Below are positions 46,973-57,372 of a stretch of 64,000 bases of DNA, in pieces. The notes beneath the pieces were generated by a model. The model saw nothing but the letters and a program-made list of their open reading frames with translations. It was not told the DNA's origin and searched no databases. The number at the start of each line of letters is the position of its first letter. The stretch's first letter is position 1. The DNA is from Acinetobacter baumannii (GTDB lineage Bacteria; Pseudomonadota; Gammaproteobacteria; Pseudomonadales; Moraxellaceae), in NCBI RefSeq assembly GCF_016508585.1, contig NZ_JADVOP010000008.1, positions 62,001 to 126,000 on the forward strand, given 5' to 3'. Both the position numbers and the translations under genes were made by a program.

Positions 46973-47578
46973 TCACATTTTAAAAAATTTGCAAACTCAG
47001 CATTGTCCTACGTCTTACAATGCTGAGTGTTACAACTGCTTGCCCCTATTCGCCACAAAGCTCACTCAACCCCACAACAAGTAAAATACCTTGCATAAAC
47101 AACACATTATAAACAATACCCTATTTTAAACCATTGCCAATGATGTTTTTGAGTATCCTGTTTCATCAGCTGGTTTACTGGGTAAAATTTTCATAAATGA
47201 TCAAGTTGAACCATTAAAAAACCATAACCCATCTTATTTTCTCAAGAGTTTGAATCATCAAAAATTATTGAAAACTAAAACAGCTATATCCTCGGACCGA
47301 TTGATTGTCATAAACTCATATAAGTTTGTTTACAAGAAACTGCACAATGCAGATAGATTAAAATAAAGATGAATGATAGTTTTTATTAATCAACTGATAA
47401 ATATTAAATATTAATCAATATCAGGTCGATAGTCCGAAAGTCTAATCACCTAAAGTCTATCTAGGACAAAAAAACTACACATGGTACAACATCACTACTG
47501 ATCTAATTTGCCCTATAAATAAAGCGTAATCAGATCAATCAGGATGACTTTTTCAAATTACAATTTGGGTATTAAAAC
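46973..47578. other. intergenic region between proA and ackA
   Basis: A 606-bp AT-rich gap. A 12-bp perfect stem (ACTCAGCATTGT with ACAATGCTGAGT, 46995-47028) lies just after proA but lacks a T run. A 78-codon frame at 47130-47363 is open but lacks an ATG; no motif is recognised. The promoter region of ackA must lie in the last part. Confidence 0.55.
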
Positions 47579-48796
47579 GTGTCTACATCAGTATTAGTAA
47601 TTAACTGCGGATCTTCATCAATCAAATATGCGCTTGTTTCTGAACGTCGTGAAGATCGGATCTTTGGTTTAGCGGAAAACCTTGGTTCTGCTGATGCACG
47701 TATTAAGGGGATCACGGCGGGCAATCAGCCACTCGAACTCTCCATCCCGCATGCAGACCATGAAAAAGCTTTAGAAACCATTTTAAGTCGTTTATCACAA
47801 TACCAACCGAAAGCCATTGGTCATCGTGTTGTCCATGGCGGCACATTGACTAAAGCAGAATTACTCACACCTGAAATTGTAGAAAAAATTCGTGAAGCGA
47901 CTCCATTAGCTCCGCTGCATAACCCTGCTCACCTGGTCGGTATTGATGCAACAATGCGTCTATTCCCTGAACTGCCGCAGGTTGCCGTATTTGATACGGC
48001 ATTCCATCAAACCATGCCTGCCCATGCCTATCGTTATGCATTGCCGAAATTTCTTTATACACAGCACAATGTCCGTCGCTATGGTTTCCACGGCACTAGC
48101 CATGCCTATGTTTCTGAACGCGGCTCTGAACTTGCAGGCAGCTATAAACATGGTGGTTGGTTAACAGCACACTTGGGTAATGGTAGCTCAACTTGCGCAA
48201 TTTGGAATGGTCAAAGTGTAGATACCTCAATGGGGCTTACGCCACTTGAAGGCGTAGTGATGGGTACACGTAGTGGTGATGTAGACCCAAGTATTCATAG
48301 TTTCCTTGCTTCTAACTTGGGCTGGGATATTTATAAAATTGATAAAATGCTGAATAGCCAATCAGGTCTACTTGGCTTATCTGATCTTTCCAATGATATG
48401 CGTACATTGATTGAAGCTTCGGAGCAAGGCAATGAAGATGCTACTTTAGCAATTGAAGTATTCTGTTACCGTTTAGCAAAATCACTCGCGGCACTGAGCT
48501 GTGGCTTACCTCGTATAGATGGTTTATTCTTCACGGGTGGGATTGGAGAAAATTCTGCATATATTCGTGAAAAAACAGTGTCGTATTTACCACACTTCGG
48601 TTTCAACCTAAGCAAAGAACAGAATGATGGTTTAAAACGTGGCACTGAAGGTCGTATCGACGCAGGAACAGGTCCGCAAATTTGGGTTGTTCCAACAGAT
48701 GAAGAAGGTCGTATTGCCAAAGAAACTGTACATGTTGTTGAACATGAGGTACAACAGGCTGCAAAAAAGCCTGAATCAGATGTTGCGGCAGTTTAA
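47579..48796 (+). CDS. ackA: acetate kinase
   Basis: Interconverts acetate plus ATP and acetyl phosphate. 405 residues, starting with GTG at 47579, the natural N-terminus [19 protein letters not shown]. Visible motifs: [11 protein letters not shown] (Asn and Ser of the phosphate site), [24 protein letters not shown], and GTRSGDVDP. The ribosome site is weak, which fits a GTG start. It forms the Pta-AckA acetate pathway with the following pta gene, 271 bp away, which probably has its own promoter. Confidence 0.95.
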   Translation: MSTSVLVINCGSSSIKYALVSERREDRIFGLAENLGSADARIKGITAGNQPLELSIPHADHEKALETILSRLSQYQPKAIGHRVVHGGTLTKAELLTPEIVEKIREATPLAPLHNPAHLVGIDATMRLFPELPQVAVFDTAFHQTMPAHAYRYALPKFLYTQHNVRRYGFHGTSHAYVSERGSELAGSYKHGGWLTAHLGNGSSTCAIWNGQSVDTSMGLTPLEGVVMGTRSGDVDPSIHSFLASNLGWDIYKIDKMLNSQSGLLGLSDLSNDMRTLIEASEQGNEDATLAIEVFCYRLAKSLAALSCGLPRIDGLFFTGGIGENSAYIREKTVSYLPHFGFNLSKEQNDGLKRGTEGRIDAGTGPQIWVVPTDEEGRIAKETVHVVEHEVQQAAKKPESDVAAV

Positions 48797-48828
48797 ACTG
48801 TCGTTGCGATGATCTGAGCCAAGATAAT

Positions 48829-48866
48829 CCATTGTGAATCATGTCGTTCTAAAAACATGATTCACA
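48829..48866. terminator. hairpin between ackA and pta
   Basis: TTGTGAATCATGT and ACATGATTCACAA form a 13-bp stem around a 10-base loop, 33 bp past ackA. The T tract is missing, so it may act as an mRNA-stabilising or processing hairpin rather than a terminator. Confidence 0.5.
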
Positions 48867-49067
48867 ACAGAGCATAGAATTACACCGCTTAGAGTTTCTG
48901 CGATCCTTGAATAAAGGTCATACAAGCATGGACCTGATCATAGAAATTCTTAATATTTGACTCGAATGTATTGATAAATAAAGAACTTGTGTCAAATAGT
49001 GTACTCTGCTTTGTTGGCTTCTCTGTATATACAAATTTCAATCTTTTTATTTATTAAAGAATAGTCT

Positions 49068-51209
49068 ATGAAAACGATTCTGTTGGTGCCAACTGGGGAA
49101 GGTGTCGGACTAACCTCCGCATGCCTAGGTTTAGTCTATGCTTTGGAATGCCAAGGTGTTAAAGCAGGCTTCGTCAAGCCATTTTCACAAGAGTTACAAG
49201 CAGAACCAGATCGCACAACGGCTCTGTATCGCCACATTTCAAAACTGGATACTGTCGAACCTATTGCGTATACCAAAATTACCCAACAGTTGAATGACGG
49301 TGAAACTGATGAGCTTTTAGAAGAAGCGGTAAGTTTACAGCGTCAAGTGGCTAAATCACATGACATAATTATTGTAGAAGGGTTAGTCCCAACAGCTCGT
49401 GATGCTTTTGCCAGTGATCTAAATGCTTCTTTGGCGCAAGCGCTAGATGCAAAAGTTATCTTTGTCAGCAATGCAGACATTAATCGACCTGAATACACAG
49501 CCGAAAAAGTCGAAGCACAGTTACGTAACTTCGGAGGTGCTTCATCCACCCGTAATGCGGGTGTATTGTTTATGCGTACGCGCGGCTTACCGGCCGAATC
49601 TGCTCAAATCCCTGTGACCATTGATCCTAGTTTACGTTTGATTTCAGACACAGAACAATTCAAAAAAGAAATTCAAAAAACCCATGCTCACATCGGTTCT
49701 ACAAATTTCCCGATCATCGGTTTGGTGCCTTTCAGTGATACTTTAAGTGTGCCTCGTGTTTCTGATCTTGCAAAACAAATTCAGGCAACATGGATTAATC
49801 AAGGTAAAGCCTCTACACGCCGTGTATTACATAGCAGCTTGATCGCTTCAAACATTGAACATGAATTACAAAAATTTGTGGCTGGGGAATTAATTATCAG
49901 TGCATCTGATCGTATTGATGTACTGTTGGCAAGTAGTTTAGCGACCAGCAATGGTATTCCGCTTGCAGGATTAGTTCTTACTGAACATCATGAACCTAAT
50001 CCTTTGGTTTTGGAATTCTGCCAAACTGCAATCAAAAATGGTTTACCGATTTTACATACGCCACTCAGCACCTTTGAAACAGCCCAGCAACTGGCGAATC
50101 TAGGCAATGAGATTCCTGTAGACGATACCGAGCGAGCAGATCAAGTCACCCGTTTTGTATCCAGTCATATCGACCAAGACTGGTTACTTCAAATCCTCAA
50201 TGGTGACTATAAACCCCGTCTATCTCCATCTGCCTTCCGTCATGAATTGGTGCAAAAATCAATTGCAGCCAAAAAACGGATTGTACTTCCCGAAGGCGAT
50301 GAACCACGTACCATTCAAGCAGCAGTCATCTGTCAGTCCCGTGGAATTGCGCAATGCGTATTGTTAGCAAAACCTGAAGCTGTTCTTGATGTCGCCAAAG
50401 CTCGCAACATCGAATTACCTGCTGATTTGGAAATTATTGATCCAGATCTGATTCGTGAAAATTATGTCGCACAAATGGTTGAACTGCGTAAAGGCAAACT
50501 CAATGAATTGCAGGCGCGTGAACAACTTCAAGACACAGTAGTATTAGGGACCATGATGCTGGCGCTGGATCAAGTGGATGGCTTGGTATCAGGTGCAGTA
50601 CATACCACAGCCAATACTGTTCGCCCCGCTTTCCAGCTGATTAAAACAGCACCGGAATACTCTTTAGTATCCTCAATCTTCTTTATGCTCTTGCCTGATG
50701 AAGTTTATGTGTACGGAGACTGTGCGATTAATCCTGATCCTGATGCTGAACAGTTGGCAGAGATTGCGATTCAATCTGCAGATTCAGCAAAAGCCTTTGG
50801 TATTGACCCACGTATTGCCATGATTTCCTATTCGACAGGGACTTCAGGCGCTGGTGCAGAAGTAGAGAAAGTCGCTAAAGCGACCGAAATTGCAAAACAA
50901 CGTCGTCCTGATTTACTGATTGATGGACCATTGCAATATGATGCTGCATCTGTTGAAAGTGTCGGGCGCTCTAAAGCACCAGACTCTCAAGTTGCCGGTC
51001 GTGCCAATGTCTTTATTTTCCCTGATCTGAATACAGGAAATACCACCTATAAAGCAGTGCAGCGTTCTGCAAATGTGGTGAGTGTTGGTCCAATGCTGCA
51101 GGGTTTAAACAAACCTGTAAATGATTTATCGCGTGGAGCATTGGTGGATGACATTGTCTTTACTATTGCACTGACGGCGATTCAGTCAGAACAGCAAGCA
51201 GCACAATAA
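49068..51209 (+). CDS. pta: phosphate acetyltransferase (long form)
   Basis: Converts acetyl-CoA and acetyl phosphate. The 713-residue protein is the long form: an N-terminal P-loop-like domain (ILLVPTGEGVGLTSACLGL), a DRTGG domain in the middle (about 215-330), and the catalytic PTA_PTB domain (about 385-705) with RIVLPEGDEPRTIQAA, SSIFFMLLPDEVYVYGDCAI and SYSTGTSGAG. It follows ackA and ends in a strong terminator. Confidence 0.95.
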   Translation: MKTILLVPTGEGVGLTSACLGLVYALECQGVKAGFVKPFSQELQAEPDRTTALYRHISKLDTVEPIAYTKITQQLNDGETDELLEEAVSLQRQVAKSHDIIIVEGLVPTARDAFASDLNASLAQALDAKVIFVSNADINRPEYTAEKVEAQLRNFGGASSTRNAGVLFMRTRGLPAESAQIPVTIDPSLRLISDTEQFKKEIQKTHAHIGSTNFPIIGLVPFSDTLSVPRVSDLAKQIQATWINQGKASTRRVLHSSLIASNIEHELQKFVAGELIISASDRIDVLLASSLATSNGIPLAGLVLTEHHEPNPLVLEFCQTAIKNGLPILHTPLSTFETAQQLANLGNEIPVDDTERADQVTRFVSSHIDQDWLLQILNGDYKPRLSPSAFRHELVQKSIAAKKRIVLPEGDEPRTIQAAVICQSRGIAQCVLLAKPEAVLDVAKARNIELPADLEIIDPDLIRENYVAQMVELRKGKLNELQAREQLQDTVVLGTMMLALDQVDGLVSGAVHTTANTVRPAFQLIKTAPEYSLVSSIFFMLLPDEVYVYGDCAINPDPDAEQLAEIAIQSADSAKAFGIDPRIAMISYSTGTSGAGAEVEKVAKATEIAKQRRPDLLIDGPLQYDAASVESVGRSKAPDSQVAGRANVFIFPDLNTGNTTYKAVQRSANVVSVGPMLQGLNKPVNDLSRGALVDDIVFTIALTAIQSEQQAAQ

Positions 51210-51223
51210 GCTTTTACATAAAT

Positions 51224-51259
51224 AAAAAAACCACTCAGATGATTTGAGTGGTTTTTTTA
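51224..51259 (+). terminator. pta terminator (bidirectional)
   Basis: AAAAAACCACTCA and TGAGTGGTTTTTT pair around a 7-base loop. It lies 15 bp past pta and can also stop minus-strand transcripts of the TonB receptor gene. Confidence 0.88.
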
Positions 51260-51329
51260 TTTTGTTGTTCTTATAGTTTATTGATCAACATACCGCATGA
51301 TTCAAATAAATATGAGTACACAGCAGCAC

Positions 51330-53519
51330 TTAAAAGTAATAATTCACACGGAATAGATAGTTTCTTGGTGTACCAGGCATCGCGTTTGAACGCCAATATT
51401 CTTTGTCGGTAAGATTGTTTACCGCAAATGTTGCCCCCCATCTATCATCCTTATAACCCACTGCTGCATCAACACGAGTCCAGTCTGGCATTTTTGTGGT
51501 GTTTTCATCAGAGGTATAATAAGACCCCATGTAAGTTGCACCGACTTCTCCATAAAACTTTTCTGTAGGAAGGTAGCGTACAAACAAATTACCCGTATGT
51601 TTTGAAACGTTTCTTAAATCATTATCCACCAATTCAGGTTTTAAATCATTTTTAGCGATTTTGGAATCTGTATAACCATAACCACCACGAATATAAAGGT
51701 TATTGAGTGCTTGACCAATAAAGCTAAATTCAGCCCCAGTAGATTCATGTTTACCAACAACTACATAAGGTGAATTATTGTCATCAGGGTCCTTACGAGC
51801 ACGAATATTATTTTTATTGATATTGAATACAGAAAATTGTGTATTTAACTTAGAATCAAGCCATTCGCTTTTTATACCAATTTCATACTGATCAAGATAC
51901 TGAGGCTCGTAATTGTATGCATTTAGATCATCTGTTGCATTAACAACATTGACGCCCATGTTTCCACCAAAAGGTGAAAAACTACGACTATAAGATGCAT
52001 ATAAGCTTTGTTCAGGTACAGGTTGCCATACAAAGCCTACATTCGGACTAAATGTTTCATCCTGAACAGTTCTTGATTGTCGATAAGAAGTCGAACTCTC
52101 TAATTTATTTGTAGTTTTTGCTTCATAATAATCATATCTTCCGCCCAACATTATTTTAAATTGGTCATTAATACTCATTAAATCTTGAAGAAAAAGTGCA
52201 TAATTCGTCCCTTCATTATAATTATGAGAGGTCATGATATGCCCTGTGCCACGATTACTAAAACGATCCCCAGTCAATGGATTTACAAACCCATAAATCA
52301 ATGACCCATCCGAGTTTTTATTAGATAATAACGGCTCTCGTTGTTCATAAGACCAATCTGTACCAACCAAGATATTGTGTTTGATTGCCCCAGTCTTAAA
52401 TTCTCCTGTTATATCCCAAGTATTGGCAGTAGTTTTATTGGTCGTTTGTTGCCAGTAATAGATTTGATTGATATAGCCTTTGTAACAGCCTTTATTTGTA
52501 TTCGTTGGCTTCACGTCAGCTGTACACATAGATCCTAAATAAAAATGATCAAAATTCTGTTCCGATTCACGATGACTTAAACTCCAATGAAATTTCCAAT
52601 TTGGTGCAAATTCATATTTAACATCTGTACGCATTGTTTGAAGAACATCTTCTACATAGTCACCGGGTTGAGAAAACCCCATCTTGATTGATGTTCCTAA
52701 AGGCAAGTTATCATAGGAAGGTCCACGATCAGGTACGCGTTCTAAATTGTCATATGTAAATTCTGTGGTCCAAATCAGTTTCTCATCATCACTGCGATAG
52801 GTCACGCTTGGAGAGATCATTTCTTCTTTCGAACCGATCCCTGAACGAAAACTATTGGTATCTGACTTTTCTCCAACCAAACGCACAGCCCAGTTATCAT
52901 TAAGTACTTTATTTAGATCAATAGTTCCACCAACATTGCCATAAGACCCAGCGTAAGCACCAATTGAACTTGGTGAGTCAAAATTTGCGTATTTGGTGAC
53001 CATATTAATCACACCACCACCACCACTACGACCGTAGAGTACAGATGCTGGTCCTTTTAAAATCTCAATACGTTCAACATTGGCAGTACTACGACGAATC
53101 TGTCCACTTTCACGCACACCATCACGGTAAATATCACCTGAATCAGCACTGAACCCACGCAGCATAATGCCATCACCACGCATGTCATAGCTGGTTGAGA
53201 CACCTGGTGTTCCCTGTAACATCACACTTAAATCATTTGCGCCGTACAACTTATATTTGGACACATCAATTGTATCTACAGTTTGTGGGATATCTTTTTT
53301 ATCTAAACCATTTCGCGTGACATTGGCTTGTTTATAGTCCACATACGTTTTAATGGGGTCACCATCAGCCATTGCTTCAATCGCAATGGTCGGAAGTGTG
53401 GCCGTATTGGCTCTTTGCTCTTCCTTGGCAATATCAGAATTAGAAAATACCATAGGAGATACAAACAGGCATCCCGTTGATAGCATCATGAGTGTTAAAC
53501 TTTTTTTGACAAAACGCAT
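51330..53519 (-). CDS. TonB-dependent siderophore receptor
   Basis: Outer-membrane receptor of 729 residues from the Met at 53519 (MRFVKKSLTLMML...), which has a signal peptide and a GGGGGA ribosome site. The longer frame from 53567 would run through the Fur box. The TonB box region (TLPTIAIEAM) is followed by a plug (SVMLQGTPGVSTSYDMRGDG, VERIEILKGPASVLYGRSGGGGVINM) and a beta barrel ending YYF. Siderophore type cannot be told. It is a single gene controlled by a perfect Fur palindrome. Confidence 0.92.
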   Translation of the reverse strand: MRFVKKSLTLMMLSTGCLFVSPMVFSNSDIAKEEQRANTATLPTIAIEAMADGDPIKTYVDYKQANVTRNGLDKKDIPQTVDTIDVSKYKLYGANDLSVMLQGTPGVSTSYDMRGDGIMLRGFSADSGDIYRDGVRESGQIRRSTANVERIEILKGPASVLYGRSGGGGVINMVTKYANFDSPSSIGAYAGSYGNVGGTIDLNKVLNDNWAVRLVGEKSDTNSFRSGIGSKEEMISPSVTYRSDDEKLIWTTEFTYDNLERVPDRGPSYDNLPLGTSIKMGFSQPGDYVEDVLQTMRTDVKYEFAPNWKFHWSLSHRESEQNFDHFYLGSMCTADVKPTNTNKGCYKGYINQIYYWQQTTNKTTANTWDITGEFKTGAIKHNILVGTDWSYEQREPLLSNKNSDGSLIYGFVNPLTGDRFSNRGTGHIMTSHNYNEGTNYALFLQDLMSINDQFKIMLGGRYDYYEAKTTNKLESSTSYRQSRTVQDETFSPNVGFVWQPVPEQSLYASYSRSFSPFGGNMGVNVVNATDDLNAYNYEPQYLDQYEIGIKSEWLDSKLNTQFSVFNINKNNIRARKDPDDNNSPYVVVGKHESTGAEFSFIGQALNNLYIRGGYGYTDSKIAKNDLKPELVDNDLRNVSKHTGNLFVRYLPTEKFYGEVGATYMGSYYTSDENTTKMPDWTRVDAAVGYKDDRWGATFAVNNLTDKEYWRSNAMPGTPRNYLFRVNYYF

Positions 53520-53539
53520 TCCATCCCCCAAAAAATCGT

Positions 53540-53558
53540 AATGATAATAATTATCATT
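53540..53558. promoter_or_regulatory. perfect Fur box
   Basis: The 19-bp palindrome AATGATAATAATTATCATT is a near-exact match to the Fur consensus and lies 20 bp before the receptor start codon. Confidence 0.88.
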
Positions 53559-53806
53559 ATAATACAATTTTTCATAAAAATTTACACAAGTATGCCAATT
53601 CCTTCACACAATGGTCTATATTGCCTTCGTTCAAAAGTATTTTTATTGAAAATAATCTAATCACTCTCTTAAATAAAAACTAAATAATTAAAAAAAACAT
53701 CATTAAAATTCAAAAAAATAATTAAAATGCCATATATGGTTCATGAAGTATTATTCACTTGAATATTTTTTTAATTATTTGATTCAATTGATTAAATTAA
53801 CAGCAA

Positions 53807-54436
53807 TTAATTTTTTTGAGCCAACCAAACGGTATGACCTGTACAGTTAGGATCTTCGGCTATCATTATGATAACTTTAAAACCAAAGCGATTAAGCAAT
53901 TGGGTATATTGTTCTGAGGACAAACTGGCATGGTATAGAGGTTCTCCGAATAAATCGCCAATCTGCTCTCCATATGCTGGACCACTAGTAAACATTAAAA
54001 CGGTATCCTGCATTGAAAAATGATCAAATTGCTGAAACATGGCACTTTGATGTTCCGGTGATAAATGAAAAAAGCTGTCCCAAATTAAAATTCCCTGAAA
54101 CTTTTCAATCAGTTTAACTGTACGCATATCCCCTTGAATCCAATTACATTCTGGAAACAAGTGTTCTGGAAAATTCTGCCGAGCCATCTCCAACATTGCT
54201 TTTGAACTATCTACACCCGTAACACGATGCCCTTGCTCAATCATATAAGCCGCTATGGGTTTTGCGGAACCACAACCTAAGTCCAGTATATTTGAGTGTT
54301 GTGGAAGTAATGCCGAAAACCGATCCAACCATACTTTTTCATATAGGTACGTCCCTCTTAACCCAACCCATGCATGAGCTTTCTTTTCATAAATTTCAAT
54401 AATATTTTCAGCCAGATGAGTATGGTCTTTCATCAT
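53807..54436 (-). CDS. class I SAM-dependent methyltransferase
   Basis: A 209-residue cytosolic protein. I start at 54436 because AAGGGA lies 10 bp upstream; the frame from 54469 adds 11 residues. Motif I is ILDLGCGSAKPIAAYMIEQGHRVTGVDSSKAML; WIQGDMRTV and GILIWDSFFHLSPEHQ are motifs II and III. The substrate is unknown. It is divergent from the fumarase gene. Confidence 0.85.
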   Translation of the reverse strand: MMKDHTHLAENIIEIYEKKAHAWVGLRGTYLYEKVWLDRFSALLPQHSNILDLGCGSAKPIAAYMIEQGHRVTGVDSSKAMLEMARQNFPEHLFPECNWIQGDMRTVKLIEKFQGILIWDSFFHLSPEHQSAMFQQFDHFSMQDTVLMFTSGPAYGEQIGDLFGEPLYHASLSSEQYTQLLNRFGFKVIIMIAEDPNCTGHTVWLAQKN

Positions 54437-54602
54437 GTAGCAAATCCCTTTCAAAGATTTCATTGTCAAATAAGTATAGATTTTTTAGCTTGAATAAAAT
54501 CATAAAACTTTAGCCTAAAAATCCATCAAAGCCACCACAAAACAGGCAATATCACGTATAATTCTGCCCGCTAGCTAACAGCCCGCTCAAGAGATTTTTG
54601 AT

Positions 54603-56126
54603 ATGACAACTATTATCAAGCAAGATGACTTGATCACATCGGTCAAGGACGCGCTCCAGTTCATTTCGTACTATCATCCACAAGACTTTATCCAAGCGAT
54701 GAGCCGTGCTTATGATCGTGAAGAGAACAAAGCTGCAAAGGATGCAATCGCACAAATTTTAATTAACTCACGTATGTGTGCAGAAGGTCATCGTCCAATC
54801 TGTCAAGATACTGGTATTGTTAACGTATTTGTTGATGTGGGCTTAGACGTTAAATTTGATTTAACCATGAGTTTAGACGATGCAATCAACGAAGGTGTAC
54901 GTCAAGGTTATTTAGAAAATACCAACGTACTTCGTGCATCCGTCCTTGCAGACCCTGCTTTCGGTCGTAAAAATACTAAAGATAATACCCCTGCTGTGAT
55001 TCACTATAAGCTTGTTCCAGGGAATAAAGTGGATATCACTGTTGCTGCCAAGGGTGGCGGTTCCGAAAATAAATCTAAACTTGCGATGTTAAACCCATCC
55101 GACTCTATCGTAGACTGGGTACTTAAAACTGTACCGACCATGGGCGCAGGTTGGTGTCCTCCTGGTATGCTGGGTATTGGTATCGGTGGTACTGCTGAAA
55201 AAGCCATGATGCTTGCAAAAGAATCGCTCATGGAAGAAATCAATATGGATGAATTACTTCGTCGTGGTCCACAAAACCAGATTGAAGAACTTCGTATTGA
55301 AATCTTTGAAAAAGTAAACGCTTTGGGTATTGGCGCACAAGGTCTGGGCGGTTTAACCACAGTGCTTGATATCAAGATCAAGGACTACCCTTGCCATGCG
55401 GCAGGTAAACCAGTGGGAATGATTCCAAACTGTGCTGCAACACGTCATGCGCATTTCCAATTAGATGGTTCAGGTGTTGCACATATCCAAGCCCCGAAAC
55501 TTTCAGACTATCCTGAAGTGACTTGGGATTCTTCTACCTCTAAACGTGTAGATCTTGATACTATCACTCAAGAAGAAATGAATGCTTGGCAACCGGGTGA
55601 TACCTTGTTGCTCAATGGTACAATCTATACAGGTCGTGATGCTGCCCATAAACGCATGGTTGACATGCTCAATAAAGGCGAACAGCTTCCTGTAGATTTA
55701 AAAGGCAAGTTCATTTATTACGTTGGTCCTGTTGATCCTGTTGGTGATGAAGTGGTCGGCCCTGCAGGTCCAACGACTGCAACACGTATGGATAAATTCA
55801 CCCGCCAAGTACTCGAAGCAACGGGGCTATTTGGTATGATTGGTAAAGCTGATCGTGGTCCAGCAGCGATTGAAGCCATCAAAGACAATAAAGCCACTTA
55901 CCTTATGGCTGTAGGGGGTGCTGCCTACCTTGTGTCTAAAGCAATCCGTGAAGCTGAAGTTGTCGCATTTGCTGACTTGGGTATGGAAGCAATTTACAAA
56001 TTCAAAGTACAAGATATGCCTGTATCGGTAGCTGTGGATGTAAATGGTACTTCTGTTCATGCGACAGCACCAAAAATTTGGCAAGCCAAAATTGGAAAAA
56101 TTCCAGTCGTTGATGCTGCACAATAA
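54603..56126 (+). CDS. fumA: fumarate hydratase class I (iron-sulphur)
   Basis: Oxygen-sensitive 4Fe-4S fumarase, 507 residues, the fused form of the alpha and beta domains. Cysteines in HRPICQDTGIVNVF and PNCAATRHAHF serve the cluster, and GGSENKSKLAMLNPSD and PTMGAGWCPPGMLGIGIGGTAE are family marks. The C-terminal domain (about 320-505, GPTTATRMDKFT) is the swivelling beta part. It may also act on mesaconate or tartrate, as some relatives do. It is followed by a terminator and the DUF2059 trio. Confidence 0.93.
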   Translation: MTTIIKQDDLITSVKDALQFISYYHPQDFIQAMSRAYDREENKAAKDAIAQILINSRMCAEGHRPICQDTGIVNVFVDVGLDVKFDLTMSLDDAINEGVRQGYLENTNVLRASVLADPAFGRKNTKDNTPAVIHYKLVPGNKVDITVAAKGGGSENKSKLAMLNPSDSIVDWVLKTVPTMGAGWCPPGMLGIGIGGTAEKAMMLAKESLMEEINMDELLRRGPQNQIEELRIEIFEKVNALGIGAQGLGGLTTVLDIKIKDYPCHAAGKPVGMIPNCAATRHAHFQLDGSGVAHIQAPKLSDYPEVTWDSSTSKRVDLDTITQEEMNAWQPGDTLLLNGTIYTGRDAAHKRMVDMLNKGEQLPVDLKGKFIYYVGPVDPVGDEVVGPAGPTTATRMDKFTRQVLEATGLFGMIGKADRGPAAIEAIKDNKATYLMAVGGAAYLVSKAIREAEVVAFADLGMEAIYKFKVQDMPVSVAVDVNGTSVHATAPKIWQAKIGKIPVVDAAQ

Positions 56127-56164
56127 TATCCCATAAAGCTTAGATTAAGCTTGAGGATCACTGG

Positions 56165-56196
56165 AAAAGCACTCTATGATTAGAGTGCTTTTTTAT
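56165..56196 (+). terminator. fumarase terminator
   Basis: AAAAGCACTCTA and TAGAGTGCTTTT pair around TGAT, followed by further T. It lies 38 bp past the fumarase stop. Confidence 0.87.
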
Positions 56197-56209
56197 TTTG
56201 AGCCAGATC

Positions 56210-56758
56210 ATGAACTTTATAAAATATATTATTTTTTCTGTGCTGTTTTCATCTTCGATCTCTATTCAAAGTTTTGCATCAACAACTGAGAGTCAAGCAC
56301 TTGACCAACTCGCGCAAGGTATCATTGTCAATCAAATATGGCGTCTACAATACAGTGAAAGCGTAAATGAGATTTATCAGCATCAAGCAGAAAATCTAAT
56401 CAAAAATGGCTTAGGTACGATAGAACTCACAGATCAAGAAAAACAACTCATCCCACAAATTGTAGAAATCTATCAGGCAATGCCCGAAAAAATTCTACGG
56501 GATCCACAATTTATCGCCCAAACCAAACAAATTCTTTTAGAATCGTTAAATCCTCAAGAGATTGAAATCTTATATGATAGTGCTACGACTCCAAGCCAGG
56601 AGTTATATACAAAACTGGCAAATGCTGACACGAAAATATTCCTAGAAAGCAATGCTGCGATTTCTAAAGCAGTCAACGATCCTCATTTTATCCAACCATA
56701 TCGCAACAAAATTGGACAAATTATTCAACACCTGCCTCAGTTAGATGAAAATAAATAA
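56210..56758 (+). CDS. DUF2059-like periplasmic protein 1 (diverged)
   Basis: A 182-residue secreted protein. The signal peptide is cleaved after SFA (about residue 23, counting from the ATG at 56210; an upstream TTG at 56198 is less likely). The rest is helical, with LNPQEIEILYDSATTPSQELYTKL in the place of the FYsTplGqsi motif of DUF2059, so it is a diverged member. It is the first of three adjacent paralogues; the next starts 10 bp after its stop. No function is known for the family. Confidence 0.7.
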   Translation: MNFIKYIIFSVLFSSSISIQSFASTTESQALDQLAQGIIVNQIWRLQYSESVNEIYQHQAENLIKNGLGTIELTDQEKQLIPQIVEIYQAMPEKILRDPQFIAQTKQILLESLNPQEIEILYDSATTPSQELYTKLANADTKIFLESNAAISKAVNDPHFIQPYRNKIGQIIQHLPQLDENK

Positions 56759-56768
56759 AGGAAAATCC

Positions 56769-57302
56769 ATGAAAATTAAGCAGTTCATTTTTACTTTAAG
56801 TTTATGCTGCATCACAGTGTCAAGCTTTGCATCTCCAGCAACAGATAAAAGCGTCGACAAATTGATGCAACTTTCCAATATCACTGAAATATTCAGACAA
56901 AGTACTCGTGATATGCAACCCTATTTTGATGAGCAAGCTGAAGATCTTGTTCGCCAAGTGACTGGGGCTCAGACTCTCAATATTGATCAGCAAAATGCTG
57001 CACTGCAAATTAGTGCCCTCTATAGCGATGTTCAACAGAAACTGATTACAGATCCTGAATATCTTGATCTATTCAAATCACTTTTTAAAAAAACCTTTAC
57101 TGAAGAAGAAATCCAAGCCAATATTGCGTTTCTCAGTACACCTTTAGGTCAATCAATTAATCAGAAGATGAACCTATTAATGACTGAAGTCATGCAAGAA
57201 ACCACTCAGTTTTCACAGAAACAAATGCTCAAAGCAGAAAATCAAAAAGTGATTAAGGATAAAATGGAAGCCATTTTAAAACCGATACTGCAAGCTCAAT
57301 AG
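56769..57302 (+). CDS. DUF2059 periplasmic protein 2
   Basis: A 177-residue secreted protein from the ATG at 56769, which has AAAGGAAAA in front. The signal peptide ends SSFA. The DUF2059 core TEEEIQANIAFLSTPLGQSINQKMNLLMTEVMQE is well kept. It is 10 bp after paralogue 1 and 70 bp before paralogue 3. Function unknown; the helix-rich fold may bind peptides or murein partners. Confidence 0.83.
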   Translation: MKIKQFIFTLSLCCITVSSFASPATDKSVDKLMQLSNITEIFRQSTRDMQPYFDEQAEDLVRQVTGAQTLNIDQQNAALQISALYSDVQQKLITDPEYLDLFKSLFKKTFTEEEIQANIAFLSTPLGQSINQKMNLLMTEVMQETTQFSQKQMLKAENQKVIKDKMEAILKPILQAQ

Positions 57303-57372
57303 AGCTTTATATTGTTTTCAGTGTGAGTCCCCCCTTGTCGTATAAATAACCACGTTATCCTATAGGTATATT

